Shown here piece by piece: positions 9,371 through 15,824 of a stretch of DNA of 15,962 bases. How positions within the stretch are numbered: the stretch's first letter is position 1; every line of letters begins with the position of its first letter. Made by a program: the position numbers and the translations under genes. The DNA is from Candidatus Bipolaricaulota bacterium (GTDB lineage Bacteria; Bipolaricaulota; Bipolaricaulia; RBG-16-55-9), in the NCBI GenBank assembly GCA_018609825.1, contig JAHEOA010000189.1, positions 1 through 15,962 of the forward strand. Direction: 5' to 3'. Under the pieces are notes generated by a model that saw only the letters and a program-made list of their open reading frames with translations, ran no database searches and was not told the DNA's origin.

Positions 9371-9864
9371 GAGCGTCCTCCCGCTTCGATGAGCGGCTCC
9401 TCGTCCTCGCTCGGCTCCGGCGGCGGGGTCTGCGGCGGCACCGGGGCCTCCCAGATCTCCTCCTCGCGGTGGCCGAGCATCGACGGGGTGTAGTCGAAGT
9501 TCTCGCGTTCGTACTTGGAGATCTCGAACTGGGTCGTGTGGCGGATGGCGCTGGTGGGACAGACCTCCTCGCACCAGCCGCAGTAGGTGCACATGGCGAC
9601 GTCGACTTGCGGATAGAGGTTGACCTCGCGGTCCTGGGGGTTGGCGGTGTTGTCGATCGGCTCCCACGGGACCATCTTCAAGGCCCCGTTCGGACAAGCC
9701 TGTTCGCACATGAGACAGCCCGTGCAGATGTCGGTGTCCAGGAACAGCCGTCCCCGGAAGCGCTCCGGCAGGGGCGGGCGCTGTTCGGGATACTGAACGA
9801 CCAGCGAGGGACGGAAGAAGTTCACCAGCGTCACGGCCATGCCGCGAAGGGCGCCGACGATCAT
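9367..9864 (-). CDS. nuoI: NADH-quinone oxidoreductase subunit NuoI (2x[4Fe-4S])
   Basis: 165 residues. Two ferredoxin-type cluster motifs are intact: C-T-G-C-L-M-C-E-Q-A-C-P (Cys47, 50, 53, 57) and C-T-Y-C-G-W-C-E-E-V-C-P (Cys92, 95, 98, 102). These hold clusters N6a and N6b, which pass electrons to N2 in NuoB. An amphipathic N-terminal segment (1-24) anchors it at the membrane. Residues about 138-165 are a Pro/Glu-rich disordered tail. With nuoG missing from the operon, NuoI is the most exposed electron entry point encoded here. ATG 9864 overlaps the nuoH stop by one base (TAATG). Confidence 0.97.
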   Translation of the reverse strand: MIVGALRGMAVTLVNFFRPSLVVQYPEQRPPLPERFRGRLFLDTDICTGCLMCEQACPNGALKMVPWEPIDNTANPQDREVNLYPQVDVAMCTYCGWCEEVCPTSAIRHTTQFEISKYERENFDYTPSMLGHREEEIWEAPVPPQTPPPEPSEDEEPLIEAGGRS

Positions 9865-10847
9865 TATTGAATCACCCCGGTCAGAACGAGAATGGCCGTC
9901 AACACGAGGTTGACGAGCGAAAGCGGAAACAGGAACTTCCAGTTGATATTGAGAAACTGGTCAATGCGCACGCGCGGCAGGCTGTTCCAGACCCAGAAGA
10001 CCACGAAGACGAGCACGGCCGCCTTGGCGAAGAACCAGAGGAACGACAGCTGCCAGGGCAGGTCCAGCCCGAAGGGGCCCAGCCAGCCGCCGAAGTAGAG
10101 CGTCACGGTCAGCGCGGCGATGAAGAAGACGTTGGCGAAGATGGTCAGAAAGAAGAAGGCAAAGCGCATGCCGCTGTATTCGGTCATGAACCCGGCAATC
10201 AGCTCGCTCTCGGCCTCGGCGAGGTCGAAGGGGATGATGCCGACTTTCCCGACCAGCGCGGTGAAGAAGACGAACAGGCCGATGATCTGCGGAAGGAAGA
10301 ACCACAGTCCGCGCTGGGCTTCGACGATCGCCTGCGTGTTGGCCGTGCCCGCCATCATGATGACCGACAGCGCCGCCAGCAACAGCGGGACTTCGTAGCT
10401 GACGTCCATGGCGCCCGCGCGCAGCGCGCCGATCAGCGAGTATTTGTTGTTGGAGGCCCAGCCGGCCAGCAGTTCGCCCAGGGGGGCGAACGCGGCCAGC
10501 GCGAACAACAGAACCAGCCCCAATCGGACGTCGGTGATGAGCAGGCCCTGCCCGAACGGGATCGGGCTGAACGCCAGCACGGCTGGGACGAACATCAGAT
10601 AGGGCGCCAGCCGGAAGCCAATCTTCTCCGAGCGGCGCGGCACCGTGTCTTCCTTCGAGATCAGCTTCACGCCGTCGGCGACGAACTGGATGACGCCGTA
10701 GGGGCCGACACGATTGGGCCCAAGCCGCTGGCCGAAGTCGGCGAAGAGCTTGCGGAAGACGTAGGTCAGGACCCCGCCGGCGCCCGCCACGAAGCCGATC
10801 AGCGCCACCGATCCGACCGCGTAGATGCCGATCTGCGTTGCGCTCAT
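9864..10847 (-). CDS. nuoH: NADH-quinone oxidoreductase subunit NuoH
   Basis: 327 residues, usual length, eight or more hydrophobic helices. The conserved loop R-L-G-P-N-R-V-G-P-Y-G (41-51), then D-G-V-K-L-I-S-K-E (58-66), and the acidic E-A-E-S-E-L-I-A-G-F-M-T-E-Y-S-G-M-R-F stretch identify NuoH. This subunit forms part of the quinone chamber and the link between the redox arm and the pumping arm. ATG 10847 follows GGAGGG at good spacing, 16 bases after the nuoD stop. Its TAA overlaps the nuoI start. Confidence 0.97.
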   Translation of the reverse strand: MSATQIGIYAVGSVALIGFVAGAGGVLTYVFRKLFADFGQRLGPNRVGPYGVIQFVADGVKLISKEDTVPRRSEKIGFRLAPYLMFVPAVLAFSPIPFGQGLLITDVRLGLVLLFALAAFAPLGELLAGWASNNKYSLIGALRAGAMDVSYEVPLLLAALSVIMMAGTANTQAIVEAQRGLWFFLPQIIGLFVFFTALVGKVGIIPFDLAEAESELIAGFMTEYSGMRFAFFFLTIFANVFFIAALTVTLYFGGWLGPFGLDLPWQLSFLWFFAKAAVLVFVVFWVWNSLPRVRIDQFLNINWKFLFPLSLVNLVLTAILVLTGVIQ

Positions 10848-10863
10848 GTCACAGCCCTCCCCG

Positions 10864-12027
10864 TCACCGATCCACGCAGGGCATGATCACGTCGAAGCTG
10901 CCGTTGATTGCGACCAGATCGGGAATGATCTGGTCGCGGAACAGTTCCGGAAGGATGCCCAGGTTGACGAAACACGGCGACCGCAGCTTCACCCGATAGG
11001 GGTACGTCGTGCCGTCGCCGACCAGATAGACGCCGATGGGGCCGCGCGCGCCTTCGATGCGCGCGTAGTGTTCGCCCTCGGTCGTCACCAGCAGTTGGTA
11101 GCCCTTCTCGAGCCCATGCGGCACCACCGGCCCGTCGGGCATTTGGTCGAGGGCCTGGCGGATCATCTTCACCGACGCCCGCATCTCGTCGAGGCGCACC
11201 TCGTAGCGGGCGTAGACGTCGCCGTCGGTCCGGGTGGGCACGTCGACACTGAGCTCGCCGTAGGCGAAGTAGGGCTCGTCGCGGCGCAGGTCGTGGTCGA
11301 CGCCGGCCGCCCGGAGATTGGGGCCGGTGATGCCCCAGTCGAAGGCCATCTCTTGGGTCATCACGCCGACGCCCTTGGTCCGCATCAGGAACGTGTCGCT
11401 TCCGGAGAGGAAATCCTCGTATTCATCCACCTTCTGTTCGGCGATGTCGCAGGCCTCACGGACCTTGGCTTCGAAGCCGTCCGGAAAATCGGACTTGACA
11501 CCGCCGAAGCGCAGGAAGTTGTAGTGCATCCGCGCCCCGGTCAGTTCCTGGAAGAGCTCCAGGATGAACTCGCGCTCGCGGAAGGCGTAGAAGAAGGCGT
11601 TGAGCGCGCCGATGTCCAGGCCGTAGGTGCCGAGCCACAGCAGGTGGCTCTGGATCCGGTCGAGCTCGTTGACGATCACGCGCAGATACTGACCGCGAGG
11701 CGTCGGCTCGATGCCGGCCAGCTCTTCGACGGCCCGCACGTAGGCGGCTTCATAATGGGAGGCCGCGACGTAGTCCGCCCGGTTGCACTCCACGATGAAC
11801 TGGGGATAGCGGTTCAGCTCCGCCATTTTTTCGAAGCTGCGGTGCAGATACCCGACGACGGGCTGGACCCGCTTGACGACCTCACCGTCGAGGGTCAGCA
11901 CCAGGCGCAGCACGCCGTGCGTGGCCGGGTGATGCGGGCCCATGTTCATCACGAGCTTGTCGTCGCGCTCGGCCTCTTCCAGCGTGTAGGGCTGAATCTC
12001 TCGGGAGCGCTCGATCTCCGTGCTCAT
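10864..12027 (-). CDS. nuoD: NADH-quinone oxidoreductase subunit NuoD
   Basis: 387 residues, encoded separately from NuoC. Homologous to [NiFe]-hydrogenase large subunits, it forms the quinone site with NuoB. The conserved G-P-H-H-P-A-T-H-G-V-L-R (30-41) and a tyrosine in R-A-D-Y-V (Tyr86) are the expected quinone-site residues; G-Y-L-H-R (59-63) and F-R-E-R-E are also present. The end reads V-I-M-P-C-V-D-R, where most relatives have G-E before V-D-R, putting a cysteine at 384. The start chosen is ATG 12027, 2 bases after the nuoC stop; an in-frame GTG nine bases upstream (12036) overlaps nuoC and is possible. The 3' end carries an 11-bp hairpin. Confidence 0.96.
   Translation of the reverse strand: MSTEIERSREIQPYTLEEAERDDKLVMNMGPHHPATHGVLRLVLTLDGEVVKRVQPVVGYLHRSFEKMAELNRYPQFIVECNRADYVAASHYEAAYVRAVEELAGIEPTPRGQYLRVIVNELDRIQSHLLWLGTYGLDIGALNAFFYAFREREFILELFQELTGARMHYNFLRFGGVKSDFPDGFEAKVREACDIAEQKVDEYEDFLSGSDTFLMRTKGVGVMTQEMAFDWGITGPNLRAAGVDHDLRRDEPYFAYGELSVDVPTRTDGDVYARYEVRLDEMRASVKMIRQALDQMPDGPVVPHGLEKGYQLLVTTEGEHYARIEGARGPIGVYLVGDGTTYPYRVKLRSPCFVNLGILPELFRDQIIPDLVAINGSFDVIMPCVDR
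10910..10937. repeat. 11-bp perfect hairpin inside the nuoD 3' end
   Basis: GCGACCAGATC (10910-10920), six-base loop, GATCTGGTCGC (10927-10937). It lies within the codons for R-D-Q-I-I-P-D-L-V-A, about 45 bases before the nuoD stop and roughly 60 bases before the nuoH start. No T-run follows on the minus strand, so it is not a simple terminator. It sits where the redox-arm genes (A-D) meet the membrane-arm genes (H-N), so mRNA processing or stability is a possible role. Confidence 0.4.
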
Positions 12028-12029
12028 CG

Positions 12030-12539
12030 CTACCACCCGCTTTCGGGGTCCGTGCTGACGACGTCGCCGCCCTCGGGGCCCTTGCTGATGTATTGCTCGG
12101 TGGCCATGTCGTAGTCCTTGCGAAGGGGGTGCCCCTGCCAGGGCTCGGGCAGCAGGATGCGTCGCAGGTTCGGGTGCCCCTCGAAGATCACGCCGACGAG
12201 GTCGTACTGCTCGCGCTCCAAGAACCGCGCCGCGTTCCAGACGGGCACAAGGGATGGAACCCGCGCGTCGTCGCGCGGGGTCCGGACTTTGAGCGCCAGG
12301 TGCTCCAGCGTCTCGTAGGCGTAGAGGTTGTAGACGACCTCGATCGTGTCGCCCTCGATCTTGTCAATGGCGGTGATGCAGTCCAGATGGATAAACCCGC
12401 CCCGCTTGGCGCACTCGCAGACATCGACGATCCGCTGGGCGTCGACGACCCACATGGGCTTGTCGAACAATCGCGTCTCCTCGTGGATCGCGTCCTCGAC
12501 CTCCGGCTTCAGCTTCTCGAGGAGCGACGTCTGCGTCAT
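12030..12539 (-). CDS. nuoC: NADH-quinone oxidoreductase subunit NuoC
   Basis: 169 residues from ATG 12539, which overlaps the nuoB stop (ATGA). The family signature [18 protein letters not shown] (112-129) is clear (consensus YDMxGIxFxGHPDLRRIL), followed by a G-H-P-L-R-K-D-Y segment (136-143). NuoC is a structural subunit of the hydrophilic connecting module, homologous to the 30 kDa subunit, and holds no cofactor. An in-frame ATG 15 bases upstream (12554) has a GAGGAG at 11 bases and would add M-A-E-R-V. The ATGA overlap style of the operon favours the shorter form. Confidence 0.93.
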   Translation of the reverse strand: MTQTSLLEKLKPEVEDAIHEETRLFDKPMWVVDAQRIVDVCECAKRGGFIHLDCITAIDKIEGDTIEVVYNLYAYETLEHLALKVRTPRDDARVPSLVPVWNAARFLEREQYDLVGVIFEGHPNLRRILLPEPWQGHPLRKDYDMATEQYISKGPEGGDVVSTDPESGW

Positions 12540-13162
12540 GACTCGCTCTGCCATGTCGGCTGCAGCTCCTCTCGAACGAGCGGGGGCACGCGGTAGCTGC
12601 CCTCGCGGTCGCGGATCTTCTCCTGCAGCGTCATGAGCGCGTGCAGGAGCCCGTTCGGCGTCGGCGGGCAGCCGGGACAATGGACGTCGACCGGGATGAT
12701 CTTGTCGACGCCCTTGACGACGCTGTAGGTCGTCTGATACGGGCCGCCGTTGATCGTGCAGGCGCCCATGGCGATGACGTACTTCGGGTCGGCCATCTGG
12801 TCGTAGATCGTCTTCACGCGCGGGGCCATGCGCTTGGTCACGGTGCCCGCCACGATCATCAAATCAGCCTGTCGCGGCGACGGGCGAAAGATCTCCGAGC
12901 CGAACCGGGCCATGTCGAAGCGCGAATCCTGGCAGGACATCATCTCCAGCGCGCAACAGGCGAGCCCGAACGTGAGCGGCCACATGGAGTTGCTGCGGGC
13001 CCAGTTGAGGAACTCGTCGGCTTTCGCCAGGGCAAATCCGCTCAGGCCGCCCTTCTGTTGGGCCAGCGCGTCGATGCCGCGGCCGAGGCCCTCGGCCTGG
13101 CCGTTCCGGCCGTTCTGGCCGTTCTGGCCGTTCGGGCGCCCGTCGTCGTTTAGCGGAGCCAT
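12536..13162 (-). CDS. nuoB: NADH-quinone oxidoreductase subunit NuoB (cluster N2)
   Basis: 208 residues. The catalytic core matches Nuo[11 protein letters not shown] (67-76), M-G-A-C-T-I-N-G-G (132-140) and H-C-P-G-C-P-P-T-P (161-169). Cys69, Cys70, Cys134 and Cys165 are the expected ligands of [4Fe-4S] cluster N2, the last donor to quinone. Cys162, three residues before a ligand, replaces the usual Val/Ile and is unusual. Residues 1-45 are an Asn/Gly/Gln-rich extension, [13 protein letters not shown] (10-22), encoded by a 9-bp tandem repeat and longer than typical NuoB N-termini. ATG 13162 overlaps nuoA by 13 bases, with an AAGGAGGG ribosome site inside nuoA. Confidence 0.96.
   Translation of the reverse strand: MAPLNDDGRPNGQNGQNGRNGQAEGLGRGIDALAQQKGGLSGFALAKADEFLNWARSNSMWPLTFGLACCALEMMSCQDSRFDMARFGSEIFRPSPRQADLMIVAGTVTKRMAPRVKTIYDQMADPKYVIAMGACTINGGPYQTTYSVVKGVDKIIPVDVHCPGCPPTPNGLLHALMTLQEKIRDREGSYRVPPLVREELQPTWQSES
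13101..13136. repeat. 9-bp tandem repeat (4 copies) in the nuoB 5' end
   Basis: Four head-to-tail units of CCGTTCYGG: 13101-13109, 13110-13118, 13119-13127 and 13128-13136 (the last with a G for C/T). The 9-bp unit keeps frame and encodes N-G-Q or N-G-R in NuoB. Slippage would add or remove three residues without a frameshift. An 8-bp inverted repeat with a one-base centre (13081-13097, GGCCGAGG/CCTCGGCC) lies beside it. Confidence 0.85.
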
Positions 13163-13515
13163 TTGAGGAAGCCCTCCTTCCAGGCGTAGGCCCAAGCCAT
13201 GAGCAGGATGCCGACGAAGACCATGATCTCGATGAAGGCGAGCAGTCCGAACGAGCGGAACTCGATCGCCCAGGGGATCAGGAACGCGATCTCCACGTCG
13301 ATGACGAGGAACAGCAGCACGTAGATGTAGTACTTGATGTCGATCGGCTTCTGGGTGGACCCGATCGGCTTCTCGCCGCACTCGTAGGTCTCGCCCTTCT
13401 CGCCGCTGTCGTCGGGCGGGGTCAGCTTGTGGCCGAGCCAGAGCACGACGGCGATCACGCCGATGCCGACGACGCTGATCATCAAGAGCGGCAGATAGCC
13501 TCCCAGGACGTTCAT
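13150..13515 (-). CDS. nuoA: NADH-quinone oxidoreductase subunit NuoA
   Basis: 121 residues, usual length, three transmembrane helices. The conserved Y-E-C-G (44-47), with its loop cysteine, and [15 protein letters not shown] identify NuoA. The loop holds an unusual acidic [10 protein letters not shown] (33-42), partly shared at DNA level with the upstream GltD-like gene. ATG 13515 overlaps the stop of that gene (ATGA) and follows GGAGGT at 6 bases. The coupling ties expression of the flavoprotein directly to complex I. Confidence 0.95.
   Translation of the reverse strand: MNVLGGYLPLLMISVVGIGVIAVVLWLGHKLTPPDDSGEKGETYECGEKPIGSTQKPIDIKYYIYVLLFLVIDVEIAFLIPWAIEFRSFGLLAFIEIMVFVGILLMAWAYAWKEGFLKWLR
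13402..13420. repeat. 19-bp direct repeat, copy 1 (in nuoA)
   Basis: GCCGCTGTCGTCGGGCGGG, identical to 13803-13821 in the GltD-like gene. Both copies are read in the same frame and encode P-P-D-D-S-G. A 19-bp exact match is longer than expected by chance for a window this size, though shared codon use and GC bias raise the odds. Confidence 0.7.
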
Positions 13516-15089
13516 GCGGGCACCTCCGCGGTGATCTCGTCGTGAATTTCGTCAGCGGCCCGGATGCCGTCGGCCAGCGCGTCGATCATGCTGGAGGGGC
13601 CGCGGACGGCGTCGCCGCCGGCGAAGACGCGCTCGCGGCTGGTCCGCTGGGTCTCGTCGGCGACCACCTCGCCCCACTTCTTCAGCTCGACGCCGCTGTC
13701 CTCGGGGAGCCAGCTCGAGTCGACATCCTGGCCGATGCACCAGATGACGGTGTCGACGTCGACGACGAACTCCGAGCCCTCCACGGGTTGGGGCTTGCGC
13801 CGGCCGCTGTCGTCGGGCGGGCCCAGCTCCATGCGCTGCAGCTCCATGCCCTCGACGCGGTCCTCGCCGAACAGCTGCGTCGGGTTGGTGAGCAGCTGGA
13901 CGACCAGCTTGCCGTCATCGGCGTTGGCTTCGCGGTTGATGACGTCGACGGCGCGCGACTTGATGCCCTTGTCGATCTCGGCCTCGATCTCCTGGCGCTT
14001 CGCAAACGTCAGATGGAGCAGCTTCTCGCGAGCTTCGTGGAGCACGTTGTCCTTGTAGGGATGGACGAAGGCCTCCTCGATCTCGTCCAGATCGTGGAGG
14101 ACGACCTCCTCGCCGAGCTCGACGACCTCGTCCTCGGTGCTCGGCATCTCCTCAGCGCTGCGCCGATAGACCCAGTGAACGGCCTCTGCGTGGCGCAGCG
14201 ACGTGCGCAGCGCGTCCATGGCGACGTCGCCGCCGCCGACCACGGCCACGCGGTTGAACTCGGGGATCTCGCCGCGGTCCGCGGCGCGCAGGAAGTCAAG
14301 CCCCGTGATGCTGCCGGGCAGGTCGATGCCGGGCATCCCGGGCTTCCAGGAACTGACCGCCCCAGCGCCGATGTAGACGGCGTCATAGGTGTCCAGAAGC
14401 TCGTCGATGCAGCCCTCGCCGCCGACGCCTTCGCCCGTGCGAACCTCGATGCCGAGCCAGCGGAGCACGTCGATCTCGTCCTGGAGGACGTCGTTCGGGA
14501 GCCGGTAGTTGGGAATGGTGTTGAGCGCGCCGCCGGGCTTCGGGTCTTGCTCAAAGACGACGACGTCGTGGCCGCGCCGTCGCAGGTGATAGGCACAGGA
14601 CAAGCTGGACGGCCCGGAGCCGATGCAGGCGATCCGCTTGCCCGTCGACTCGGGGATGTCGTAGTCGAGCTCGTACTGGCTGACTTTGTCCGCCACAAAG
14701 CGGCGCAGCCGCGGGATGTTGAGCGGCTCGCCCTGGACCCCGCGCAGGCAGACGTCGGTGCAGGGGTGGAAGCAGACGCGGCCGCAACTGGCCGGCAGCG
14801 GATACGTGTCCATGATGATCCCCAGCGCGCCCTTGTCGTCGCCTTCAGCGATCTTCTTGACGTAGCCGGGAACGTTGAGGTGCGCGGGGCAAGCCTTGAC
14901 GCACGGCGGGTCCTGGCACTGCATGCAACGATCGGCTTCCGCGCGGACGCTGTCCTCGTCGTAGCCGAGGGCCAGCTCCTGGAACGTCATCCGCTCTTCG
15001 GGCGCGACCTTGCGCTCCGGGAGCTGCTCGTACTCGTAGTGGCCTCGCAGTCGCTCTTTCAGTTCGTCGTCGGTCAGTCTCGGCATCAT
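13512..15089 (-). CDS. GltD/NfnL-like FAD- and NAD(P)-binding iron-sulfur oxidoreductase
   Basis: 525 residues. The N-terminal domain has [14 protein letters not shown] (Cys55, 58, 63, 67) and [13 protein letters not shown] (Cys102, 106, 110, 114), the two cysteine groups of the GltD family. Next are an FAD-binding G-S-G-P-S-S-L (157-163), an NAD(P) site V-G-G-G-D-V-A-M-D (284-292), [10 protein letters not shown] (308-317), whose arginines suggest NADPH, and a final F-A-G-G-D (489-493). Relatives include glutamate synthase beta chain and NfnL/SudA of ferredoxin:NADP oxidoreductases. No GltB lies here, so glutamate synthase is unlikely. ATG 15089 has GGAGGGG at 5 bases, and its stop overlaps nuoA. 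Role as a complex I electron partner is inference. Confidence 0.9.
   Translation of the reverse strand: MMPRLTDDELKERLRGHYEYEQLPERKVAPEERMTFQELALGYDEDSVRAEADRCMQCQDPPCVKACPAHLNVPGYVKKIAEGDDKGALGIIMDTYPLPASCGRVCFHPCTDVCLRGVQGEPLNIPRLRRFVADKVSQYELDYDIPESTGKRIACIGSGPSSLSCAYHLRRRGHDVVVFEQDPKPGGALNTIPNYRLPNDVLQDEIDVLRWLGIEVRTGEGVGGEGCIDELLDTYDAVYIGAGAVSSWKPGMPGIDLPGSITGLDFLRAADRGEIPEFNRVAVVGGGDVAMDALRTSLRHAEAVHWVYRRSAEEMPSTEDEVVELGEEVVLHDLDEIEEAFVHPYKDNVLHEAREKLLHLTFAKRQEIEAEIDKGIKSRAVDVINREANADDGKLVVQLLTNPTQLFGEDRVEGMELQRMELGPPDDSGRRKPQPVEGSEFVVDVDTVIWCIGQDVDSSWLPEDSGVELKKWGEVVADETQRTSRERVFAGGDAVRGPSSMIDALADGIRAADEIHDEITAEVPA
13803..13821. repeat. 19-bp direct repeat, copy 2 (in the GltD-like gene)
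   Basis: Same 19 bases as 13402-13420, here encoding P-P-D-D-S-G at residues 424-429, in a loop between the NAD(P) domain and the final FAD segment. Confidence 0.7.
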
Positions 15090-15241
15090 CCACCCCTCCG
15101 GTAACGTGAGTGTGCGGACACGGCCCGGCTTCGCCAATGATCTCGATCATTGGCGAAGCTGCCCGAGCTCAGGTCACGTTCTGGTTTTTCCGCCATATCT
15201 CGATTTCGTCGTGTCATACAAACTTGTCCGTTTATGGGCAT
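15086..15241 (-). CDS. Possible 51-codon small ORF or leader peptide upstream of the GltD-like gene
   Basis: ATG 15241 is preceded by GAGGA at 7 bases and the frame runs to TGA 15088-15086, overlapping the start of the GltD-like gene, which is typical of coupled translation. The product would be 51 residues, basic and polar (many Arg, Asp and Ser; ends R-Y-R-R-G-G), without a signal peptide or recognised domain. Against it: the region is AT-richer than its neighbours and the frame runs through a 15-bp perfect inverted repeat, more natural for non-coding DNA. Treat it as a candidate only. Confidence 0.25.
   Translation of the reverse strand: MPINGQVCMTRRNRDMAEKPERDLSSGSFANDRDHWRSRAVSAHSRYRRGG
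15128..15159. repeat. 15-bp perfect inverted repeat between korC and the GltD-like gene
   Basis: GCTTCGCCAATGATC (15128-15142) and GATCATTGGCGAAGC (15145-15159), with only two bases between; as RNA it gives a 14-bp stem with a four-base loop. It lies in the 165-base gap (15090-15254). Neither strand has a T-run directly after the stem, so it is not a standard intrinsic terminator. A weaker 7-bp pair, AACGTGA (15103-15109) and TCACGTT (15174-15180), brackets it. It may be an operator, an mRNA processing hairpin or a short dispersed repeat. No convincing -35/-10 pair is visible in this gap. Confidence 0.9.
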
Positions 15242-15254
15242 CGCACTGTCCTCA

Positions 15255-15824
15255 TTAGGAGGTCGCCGCCGACTCCATGACGAGCGCCTGGCCGGCCTCA
15301 AGCGCCTGGGCGTTCAGGTCGCGGTGCTTGTCGGGGACGCGGCGGAGCACGGCCGTCTTGAGGCTCTCAGCCGAAACGACCTCGGCCAGCGCGTTGAGCG
15401 CGCCGAGCGCCACGACGTTGGCGACGACCTTGTGGCCGACCTCGACCGCGGTCTCCGTGATGGGGAACGCGTGGATCTGCGCCTCGCTCGAACTCCCATC
15501 CAGTTCCACGTAGGTTGCGTCGACGATCACGAGCGTCTCCTCGTCGGCGTCGCCGACGTATTTGTCGAACGATTCCTGCGAGAGACAGAGGATCACGTGG
15601 GGCTCCACGACCTGCGGATAGGCGATCGTCTCGCGGGCGATGATGACCTCCGCACGGCTGGCGCCGAGGCGGGCCTCCGGTCCGTAGCTCTGGGTCTGGA
15701 CCACCTCGAGCCCGTCCAGCACGGCCGCCTCGGAGAGGATGACGCCGGCGGTGATGAGCCCTTGGCCGCCCGCGCCGCTCAGCCGCAGCTCCACCCGGCC
15801 ACCGGGCGCCTGTCGCGTCGTCAT
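15255..15824 (-). CDS. korC: 2-oxoacid:ferredoxin oxidoreductase, gamma subunit (KorC-like)
   Basis: 189 residues, the full length for a KorC/OorC subunit. Starts M-T-T-R and shows G-A-G-G-Q-G-L-I-T-A-G (17-27) and Q-S-Y-G-P-E-A-R-L-G-A-S-R (45-57; consensus QSYGPEARGGASR). These are diagnostic of the gamma domain of 2-oxoglutarate (and related) ferredoxin oxidoreductases, which oxidatively decarboxylate a 2-oxoacid to an acyl-CoA with reduction of ferredoxin. ATG 15824 overlaps the stop of the upstream gene (ATGA) and has AGGAGG at 10 bases. The substrate, probably 2-oxoglutarate, is inferred from family resemblance; other 2-oxoacids are possible. Confidence 0.88.
   Translation of the reverse strand: MTTRQAPGGRVELRLSGAGGQGLITAGVILSEAAVLDGLEVVQTQSYGPEARLGASRAEVIIARETIAYPQVVEPHVILCLSQESFDKYVGDADEETLVIVDATYVELDGSSSEAQIHAFPITETAVEVGHKVVANVVALGALNALAEVVSAESLKTAVLRRVPDKHRDLNAQALEAGQALVMESAATS

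Noticed and set aside
13542..15104. Long plus-strand open frame (520 codons) opposite the GltD-like gene
   Set aside because: Antisense shadow; the minus strand shows cysteine, FAD and NAD(P) motifs in order, whereas this frame shows none. Similar plus-strand frames at 7081-8103, 9867-10886 and 10825-12114 were rejected for the same reason.
15090..15137. TTG at 15137 as start of the GltD-like gene
   Set aside because: It would place coding sequence through one arm of the palindrome and has no good ribosome site; ATG 15089 has GGAGGGG at 5 bases.
15128..15159. Palindrome as an intrinsic terminator for kor or for the plus strand
   Set aside because: Minus strand continues C-G-G-G-C-C after the stem; on the plus strand a T-run comes only about 25 bases later.
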